From contig CM040088.1 of assembly GCA_022496805.1 (NCBI GenBank), positions 24,659,501 to 24,723,500 on the forward strand: a stretch of 64,000 bases of DNA. Direction: 5' to 3'. The translations under genes were made by a program, and so were the position numbers. Positions 56,823 through 64,000 of the stretch are shown here, piece after piece (the first letter of the stretch is position 1; every line of letters starts with the position of its first letter). A model generated the notes under the pieces. The model had not been told where the DNA came from and ran no database searches. It saw only the letters and a program-made list of their open reading frames with translations. The DNA is from Pohlia nutans. Its lineage: Eukaryota > Streptophyta > Bryopsida > Bryales > Mniaceae.

Positions 56823-57855
56823 ATTCCCGTGTTCGTTTACACCCCTGGTTGGATTTTGATACCATCTATATCGCCGGCAAGTTGCTATGGCCGGTCAGCT
56901 GCTGTCAAAACTGTGAACTCGAGGTTTCTAGAAAAAGTCCAATTCTGTTTTTGAGATGCCAGACTGCAGAATGTGTCCCAAGGCTGAATTTTCAATGATC
57001 CCAATTGTTATCAATGGGGAGCACTTGACAGTGTCAAAAACAATTCACCCTACCTCTTTATTGCCACAATCTAGGAGCCTAAAATGGTGTCAAGTGATAA
57101 TAAGAAGTTTTGTTATGTTGCATGTGAAAATGAAATTAAAAATGTTCTTGGGGTCAAATGAGTCCAGGTGGTCTAAAACCTTTTCCACACTTGTGAAACT
57201 CTTTATTATCACATAATTTGTAAGGTGTCGTTGATTCTTTCACCAAACCCTAAAGAATGGACGTCGGTATCCCTATCACACTCTTTTACGTTCTCGTGAT
57301 ATTAGAGAAGGTGAAATGAAAGAGGCTGGCCTGCTGTACTCATCTTGCAATTTGCACACCTTTTGCTGGATCTTTGCTCTGATTAGTGATCTATTGTAAT
57401 TAGTTATGTCCCTATTCACAACAATTAGCGGCTAGTCGCGTAGCCTCTGCCTTAGTATTTACCCTAGATTTACTTTTATGGCTTATTTATACTGTTCAGC
57501 CATGTAACTCCTTGAAAACGATGTGTTTCCGTCGTCTCTCCCCTGGTGGGGGCAGAGACAATAAATTCAGAAACTGGGTACTGTAAGTTACCAAACTAGT
57601 GGCAGTTCAAGTTGTTTACTCTCTTGGCTCAAGAATGGCCTGGGACCCAACTAGGCTAAATTATCTGATCAATCAGGGAATGCTTGATGCAGCCCAATTG
57701 TGGACCACAATTCAGGCTTTCCATATACAGTATGGGCAGGATGTATGGATGACTCATCTGTGCCAAATATTTAAATTTGAAATGAAGGTTTGAAATTCGA
57801 AAAATAAGCATAAAAATTGGAATAATCACATTTCCTAAGATTCTCCTTTTCGTTA
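56823..57855. other. Intergenic, nothing assigned
   Basis: Mixed-composition DNA with short open frames (56956-57216, 57599-57793) that resemble no family. Confidence 0.4.
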
Positions 57856-58174
57856 GAGTTATCTGTAAAAGATTGAGGGGGTAGCCGGTCTGCTAGCTTG
57901 TGTTTTCTCTCTTCATTTAGAAATCACTGCAGCTCCTGTTAGGCCTGCACAAGGAACCAAGCCGGCTTCCTTTGGGAGAGCATGTGGTTGGTGTGGGCGT
58001 ACATAAAGATTCCCTCTTGGAAATGCTGGCCGAATCTCTCTGACAACGCCGAGAGTTATGATAGGTCGAAAAAACAGGAACCAAAACTAGTTTTTGCCCC
58101 TTTTAAACTAAAAAACCAGTTTTGCCTTGTATTTCCTCTTATGGAAATTTTTTGTTCGACTTTAAGGATAACTC
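57856..58174. mobile_element. Candidate TA-target MITE, ends GAGTTATC
   Basis: Short inverted ends GAGTTATC / GGATAACTC flanked by TA (57854-57855, 58175-58176), like the 106-bp element at 61592-61697. The end match is short, so this is tentative. Confidence 0.35.
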
Positions 58175-59473
58175 TATCATAAAGAATGAATGGTTTGAAA
58201 AATATTTTCTTGAAAATTTCAGCCATTTATTATTAGAAGTATGTTCGTTGCCGACCCTGCCCTCCACCTACGGTACACAAGACTCGAGCTATGTGGAATC
58301 CAACAAATGGCTGGGCCATCTCTCCAAGTTGTGAACAGCTCATACATGATACTATACAAACTGGGGCATACTCAGGTCACATGTCTCTGAACCATTCAAC
58401 ACGCGCTGCAGGTATATGTGTTTGACCTGTTTTGCATTATCTTGTGTTTTAATTTGTTTCACCCTACCACGGTTGTCTTACTCAACCACTAGACAAAGTG
58501 TCGAACACGATGTAGAAGACATCGAATAGTCCTCCCTATCATAAAAAGAATATTCTTATAATATACCTGAATATACACGATGTACAAGGATTTTATTTTG
58601 GAGTACCATGTAGTGTAGTTTGGCAATTTTGGCTCTTTACTCAATTTTGGTCATCTAAATGATCTCTTTTGCATTGAATCGAACAAATAAAATGAACTTT
58701 GTCAAGTTTAGTTTCCACTACATTTTTTAATTTTGGAAAATTCCTAAAATTGAGTATTTTATTGCAATGAAAAATTCAGTACTGTATTACCATGGAATAG
58801 TTCATTTTTAATATATTTTGGAAATAGATGACTTGCATCCACCTTAATTTTCTTCATTGTTATTTGAACGTATGGTAAAAAAATATATAGATTTTTTGAG
58901 TATATCTTATAATTAAGATCAATGTTTTTCAAAATTTTCCTTAAAAAACCACAACAATTTTAAAATCTCACAAATATATACAAATTTTTTTGAAGATTGA
59001 AGTTAATATATTCATTCATCTAGGAAAAATAAAGGAAAAATAACATCATCCGTTTATAGTGATGATTTGAAACATTCAACTAGATAAAAATTGTAGTTTG
59101 ATTCCATCGCCATAGGCCCAGGCATTTAGGGGTTAGATCACATTGATTAGAATCCACATATTGAATAGTGATTGCAAAAAAAAATCCTCTCTATTTAGTG
59201 TCATTCATAATTTAACATGGCATTCTTGAACAACAATGGTCAAGCTCCTTTTCTGTAGCGTAAAAGCCCTAGCAAAAGCGCCCATATTAAGCTTTTTGAC
59301 TCCCTTCTCAATTTGTCCCATAATAAGCTTCTTGTTTGCTCAAACTACTGCTTGTCCCATAATAAACTACTACTCCTATTGGCTTAGGGTCCACACCGTT
59401 GGAGGAGTTAAGTCTTCTATTTTTAAGATACATGAAGTTTATTATGGGACAAAGGAGTAGTGTAGAAGCCTTA
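58175..59473. other. AT-rich intergenic DNA with a solo TTAA-family end
   Basis: GGCATTTAGGGGTTAG at 59121-59136 is a right-type end without a partner. Inverted TTTGTCCCATAATAA-type motifs recur at 59313-59455. No gene seen. Confidence 0.4.
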
Positions 59474-59774
59474 GAGCATCCCCACTCCAACACGCTAGAG
59501 ATGACTCGCTGAAATTATTCATTTACATTTGAAGAGCCCTTACACTTACACTCCCCCATCCTTGCACGCCCCACACATCAAAAGTGCACATCAAATAGTC
59601 AATGGACCAATCACAAGTAAAATGTGGGGATATAGTCAACTAAATAGTGATTTGAAGGGCCATTTCTTGACACGTTAGGATTGAGAGTCAAGAGGCATTT
59701 TGGAAGGGCCCTTGGCACTTTTCATCTAGTTCTGGAGTGCGAGAGACTCTGGGAGGGCTGCGGTGGAGTTGCTC
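59474..59774. mobile_element. Tourist-like MITE, TTA target (301 bp)
   Basis: Ends GAGCATCCCCACTCCA / GGTGGAGTTGCTC flanked by TTA (59471-59473, 59775-59777). TTA duplication with GAGCAWC-type ends fits the PIF/Harbinger (Tourist) group. No ORF. Confidence 0.65.
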
Positions 59775-61339
59775 TTAGCAAAGGCGCTTGAATTGAACCT
59801 CTACAATGCTACAATAGAAAAATTATTCCTTTACAGAAAAGGACCTATAGCATTGTAGAAAAGGGACCTAGTATAAATGCATTCTTCTCGTTAAATTATG
59901 TACATTGGGACCACTGTCACGAAGTTTTTTGTTTTTCAATGAGCCAGTAGTCACTCAAGCAACAATTGGGCAAACACAAGATCCAATACTTAGTCAATGA
60001 TGTTCATCAATAGGTACCCTAATTCATGGTGTCCATGTTGCTCCGAGGGACTACAAAATATTGTATCATACACTAAATAGAATATAGAGTGTAGTGTTGG
60101 AATTTTGGGGGAACAGCGCATGGCAAGGGTACATGTGATGGACAAGTCAGGCAAGAAAATCCAGAAAAAATGAGAGTGACAAATGAGAACTAAGGCATGA
60201 GACTCATGCTGGAATATTTGTGGAACCTTCCCCGGAGACCTGGAAGTGCATCATATTTTGCACTGGTACTGAGGGAAAATGCTCACAAAAGAAAAAAAGG
60301 ATCAATACAGGACTCTTGTTTCAGGACCTCTGATTGTGAATCATGATCTTCTCCACCGCCCCCAAAAGATGAACCCCAAAACATGGGTGACCAGTTAGCT
60401 ATAGACCAATCTAGACTCTTTGCAGCAGTGCCTAGTTGTAGTTGTAATATTTATTATTGTGAGCTCTTGGCTCCCATGTCTAGGAAGATCTCACATTTCA
60501 TTTGAGTACTCTTACACACTGTTAAAAGTAAGAGCACCCTAATTGCTAATTCAAACTTAAGACTAAGGAAAAAACACCAATCAAATTTGACAAAAGAAAT
60601 CTATTTCCAGTTCGAAATAGATAGGATTACCAAGGTACAGTAAATCAATGGGTGATCAATTGACTATGGACTTGAGCAGGTAAGGCCTAAGCAGTCAAAA
60701 AAGCATCCAGGTCACATCACTTGTATTCCCTCGAAGAAAAACGGCAAGATTCTCATTTCATATGTGTATAATGACTACAGGACCAAGTCTAGTGGCATTT
60801 TTACATCTCAAACTTTATTTGATTTGATTTTTCATAGGAAATCTTGAAAATGCATGTACCTATATGATGCATTATAAAGTCTGAACAAGCATACCACGTT
60901 GCTGGCCGGTTCAATCTCCTCGTAAGATCATTGGTTGTATCTCGAGTCCAGCATTCTAATACTTCAGAAACTTCCATACAAAACAACCTCGCAACAATGA
61001 TCCCCCATTCAGTACTGAAAGAAACTCAAGAACCTCAACTATGATCTCATTGTTTCATAAAAACAACAAGGACATGATGCTTCTAGTCTGCTTGACCATG
61101 CCAATCAAAAAGCAGACACAATGTCCCAGGCCGGGTTGGGTTAAAAGTGGTTGAGTGGTCCACCTTTGGCAACATGGCTTTTTAAGTGTAGCTCGTTTAT
61201 CAAAAGCTTCTCACATCTCATTTTGGAGCAATGAATATACCGTGTCGCTCGATTCCAACCAGTGAGGAACTTCACCTTCAATATGCATGCGTGGACATGG
61301 TGGCAATTCAACCATCAAGCAAGAAGGTAAGCAGGTTGG
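59775..61339. other. Intergenic, 3' side of the GTPase gene
   Basis: No gene or delimited repeat recognised; part is probably the 3' UTR of the minus-strand GTPase gene. Confidence 0.4.
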
Positions 61340-64000
61340 TCAGCCTTGAACATGCGGCCATGCTGGAGAATAGAAAGACCCCAGTGGCTCTTTATCAGTA
61401 GTCGAGGACATTTTCTGAGGCAAGTTGTCACCAGATTGATCACGAAGCGTTTTGGAGTGTTCAGAAAGAAGCGCGTGGACTTTTCGCACCAACTGCACAC
61501 ATATATCAACAGTTCCGTGAGTTATATTGAAATGATCTAATGGTTAAAGAAAAAGCATATTCTTGAAAATTTCTAAATGGCAACAATAATAGAGTTATCC
61601 ATTGACTCAAAAAAAATTCAACATGCATCAGAACTTGTGTGTGCATCGTAAGCACAGCAACATGTCAAACCATACTTTTTGAGTTAAAGGATAACTCTAA
61701 CATGAACCAACTCTTGACGTGTAACCAACATCCAACCAAGTAGCAATGGAATTAGTTACTGAAGGCCCAAGTTGTGTCAGTTAGCAAATTGGGAATCAGT
61801 TAACTCCTACTAACTTGCAATGAATTTAAATTCATTCCTATTAGTTAGGAAACTCCCCAATTTTGGACAAGTAAACTAACTATACCTATACCAATGATTT
61901 GAAATGCTAAATCTGCCCGCACCAACCAAGTAGCAACAGTTAGATGCAAGTGTAAGCAGACAATAGGTTAGTTAACTACCAACTACACTCTTCTATCTAC
62001 TTAGTGTGGGTTCTGAAATAAGGTGGGCGCTCTGGCTGTCATTGAAGCACAGGAGTGTGAATAGTGTCCTCATCAAGCCAATATATACTGATTTGTGACT
62101 AAGTGCAAAGAGAAACCAACTTTCTAATGGGTTGAGAAAGCACCTCATCAAGACCTTGCTCTGTTTGCACAGACACCCTTAGAGCACCAGCTGGGCCTGC
62201 CAACATGTAGGACTCCGCCTCCTCGGCAGGAATCCCTACAGGAGGCTCTTCTAGCAAATCGGCTTTAGAGACAACATCCAGCCATGGCCGTTCAGGAAAT
62301 AGTGCTTTGATATGCTTGTAAATCGAAAGCTGGAAAAAAAACCAAAACGCGAACTTAAGTACTAAATCTCAAAATTTATGACTGGTAATTTGGAGGCATA
62401 GCATATGGTAATCAGTAATGTGATGAGCACGTTGCAAACTACATCATTTTGTGCCAACAATATTGTACCTGGTCCGGGACCGTTGTACCACACTCGCCTG
62501 TCAAATCATGGACATAAAGAACAGCCGTTGGTAGATGCGCTAGAGCAGCGAGTGTCAACTTCTCGATGTTGTTCCTGTCCTCTGTTGACAGCACTTGTGA
62601 AGCATCAGTCACGAAAGCATTTCGATAATTTACACTGGAGAGCACTTGTAACCATGTCAACAACGATCGCATCAACAGGGAACTGAGAGACAATTGATTC
62701 TTTAAGGGCAAAGAAAGTGGCAATTTCGTACCATCTGGGCGCTTCAATAAACCAGGAGTGTCAGTCACCTGTGATGACAAGACAATACTATTTAGTGACA
62801 TGACTACAAAAAGCATGGGCTTCATAACAAGTGTCTGATAGCAATGCTCCCAATTAGATCAAGAACGTCAAATGATATTCACTGCAAAAATACTCCCAAT
62901 GATCTAAGAAAACCTGAAGTCATGATTAAATAACCCAGCAGTCCTTCCACCAAATAAGGCCCGAATGACAATCAAGTACCTGATAACGAACGGAATCTAC
63001 AAAAAAATGGCCCATAGATATGCCTCTTGTTGTGAATGGATAATTACAAACCTGCAAAACACTGAAACCACGCTTTAACTTGAGCTAGGCAACTAGAATG
63101 TAGTATACTAAGGAGTATGACCATCCAACAATCCCAAAAGCAGAAGGAAAAAAAGGAACAAAGAGCAGAATATGAAGATTACGGCTGTCACTGCAAAGAG
63201 GCATTACATACATTCCAAGCACGAAATCTCTCTGGGATAATTACGAGATTTAAATCTCGATAATCTTGGTGTTAAAAAAAAGGTGTAAGTGTTTCCAAGA
63301 TGTACCTCTGGTTTGCCAGATGAAAGTATTCGTACGAGTGAGGACTTGCCAACATTGGGAGCTCCAACAAGGCACACTGTAGGTGTGCGTGGATGCACCA
63401 CTGGCATAGCTCTTAAGACCTGGCAGCAGAAGTCAGACAGCTCCAACAATCATTAACTAGGAAAAATAAGAAGCCCAATCACAGAGGATGATCAATCGCA
63501 TACTCAACGTGTGGTTCTGCTGGTAAGAATGTTTCTTGTAACCTGCAAGATACGCCAGGAAATATGAAACATTCCAGGAGTGTATATTAAAAATGAGTTT
63601 GGCGCAAAAGAAAGTGAGACAACCTTTGCAATCTCCTTTAATTCATCAACGGCCTTCCCATGCTTCTTAAACATGTCTTCAAGCTTTGTAATGCCCTGTT
63701 GCACAACAAAGTTGACTACAATAAGTCACTATGATGCAAATCTGAAATAAGCTACATTTTGAATATTATGTACAAGAGCTTGTATTCAAGAACAAATTCA
63801 ATTAAAAGCCCATTGATTGAGCCCAAGCAAAGTAGCTATTATTGACCTTACCTCTTCCAACCGCTCCTCAGCCTCACGCTTGCTGGTTGACTGCAAAGAA
63901 GAGCACAAAAGATGACAAGACGTTTCAAAATACTCTGTTGCGAGTTCATCGCCAAACCATAGAAAATCATTAGTGTAAACATGAATGTATTGTCTTTCAT
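61340..64000 (-). CDS. NOG1-family GTPase, plastid PDE318-like (5' part outside window)
   Basis: TRAFAC/OBG-class GTPase probably acting in organellar ribosome assembly. Eight exons are visible (63852->64000, 63624-63695, 63306-63419, 62980-63051, 62732-62768, 62469-62581, 62144-62329, 61340-61492); all junctions keep phase. The first is cut by the window end and begins within a helical N-terminal region (WFGDELATEYFETS). Next come the helical LKEIAK segment, the P-loop GAPNVGKSS (G1), NYPFTTRG (G2), DTPGLLKRPD (G3), EKLTLAALAHLPTAVLYVHD and LTGECG, then SKADLL as the G4 motif and VSVQTEQGLDEL. The C-terminal tail ends HVQG. The order and the LPTAVLYVHDLTGECG block match NOG1-like proteins such as Arabidopsis PDE318, from memory. 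The last intron carries a 106-bp MITE. Confidence 0.88.
61592..61697. mobile_element. 106-bp TA-target MITE in the last intron of the GTPase gene
   Basis: Ends GAGTTATCCATTGACTC / GAGTTAAAGGATAACTC flanked by TA (61590-61591, 61698-61699). It forms a hairpin and has no coding capacity. Confidence 0.6.

Noticed and set aside
63504..63542. Possible extra exon between two exons of the GTPase gene
   Set aside because: No frame of it joins the neighbours in phase, whereas joining 63624-63695 directly to 63306-63419 gives a continuous NOG1-like sequence (LKEIAK-VLRAMP).

Overview
This window is nuclear DNA of a land plant, most likely a non-seed lineage (bryophyte or other cryptogam). The genes have short introns with GT-AG borders. 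They include plant-specific families: an LRR receptor-like pseudokinase, a DUF220/SRPBCC-like protein and a plastid-type NOG1-like GTPase. They also include a full-length two-domain chromate (CHR) transporter, a family I associate with microbes, algae and non-seed plants rather than flowering plants. The species cannot be named from the sequence. Exon models were built by hand from frame continuity, splice signals and family resemblance; no database search was run.

Layout. 1-9042: gene-poor, AT-rich and repeat-rich. It holds a 220-bp TA-flanked MITE and a 6.75-kb structure bounded by perfect 21-bp terminal inverted repeats. That structure carries two tandem arrays of a palindromic motif in opposite orientation, one of them split by a 906-bp TA-flanked insertion. 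9.8-12.9 kb: an ER-type DnaJ gene (+). 13.5-17.8 kb: nested and inverted MITEs. 18.3-24.07 kb: the six-exon CHR transporter (-), its introns loaded with MITEs. 24.5-34 kb: AT-rich, no gene recognised, many MITE ends. 34.2-37.3 kb: a triplicated leader exon followed by a small two-exon ORF (+). 37.9-41.2 kb: LRR pseudokinase (+). 41.2-45.6 kb: gene-free. 45.6-49.8 kb: six-exon SRPBCC/DUF220-like gene (+). 50.6-51.2 kb: degenerate tandem repeat. 51.5-54.4 kb: four-exon gene (-) for a protein with articulin/alveolin-like Val-Pro-Val repeats. 54.4-61.3 kb: MITEs and AT-rich DNA. 61.3-64.0 kb: the 3' part of the NOG1-like GTPase gene (-), cut by the window end.

The strongest unifying signal is a dispersed MITE family with ends CCCCTAA...TTAGGGG flanked by TTAA. 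One copy sits inside another, and the uninterrupted site is preserved elsewhere in the window, which shows directly that TTAA is the duplicated target. This is the signature of piggyBac-like transposition. Several other MITE families (TA-, TTA- and 3-bp-target, including CACTA ends) can be delimited the same way, some by comparison with empty sites in the window.

The genes do not form a pathway; they are unrelated neighbours. Two observations link them to the repeats. A segment lying directly upstream of the articulin-like gene's start codon is duplicated inside the CHR transporter gene, directly upstream of an in-frame ATG that would encode only the C-terminal CHR domain. A piggyBac-like MITE ends 24 bp before the last exon of the DUF220-like gene.
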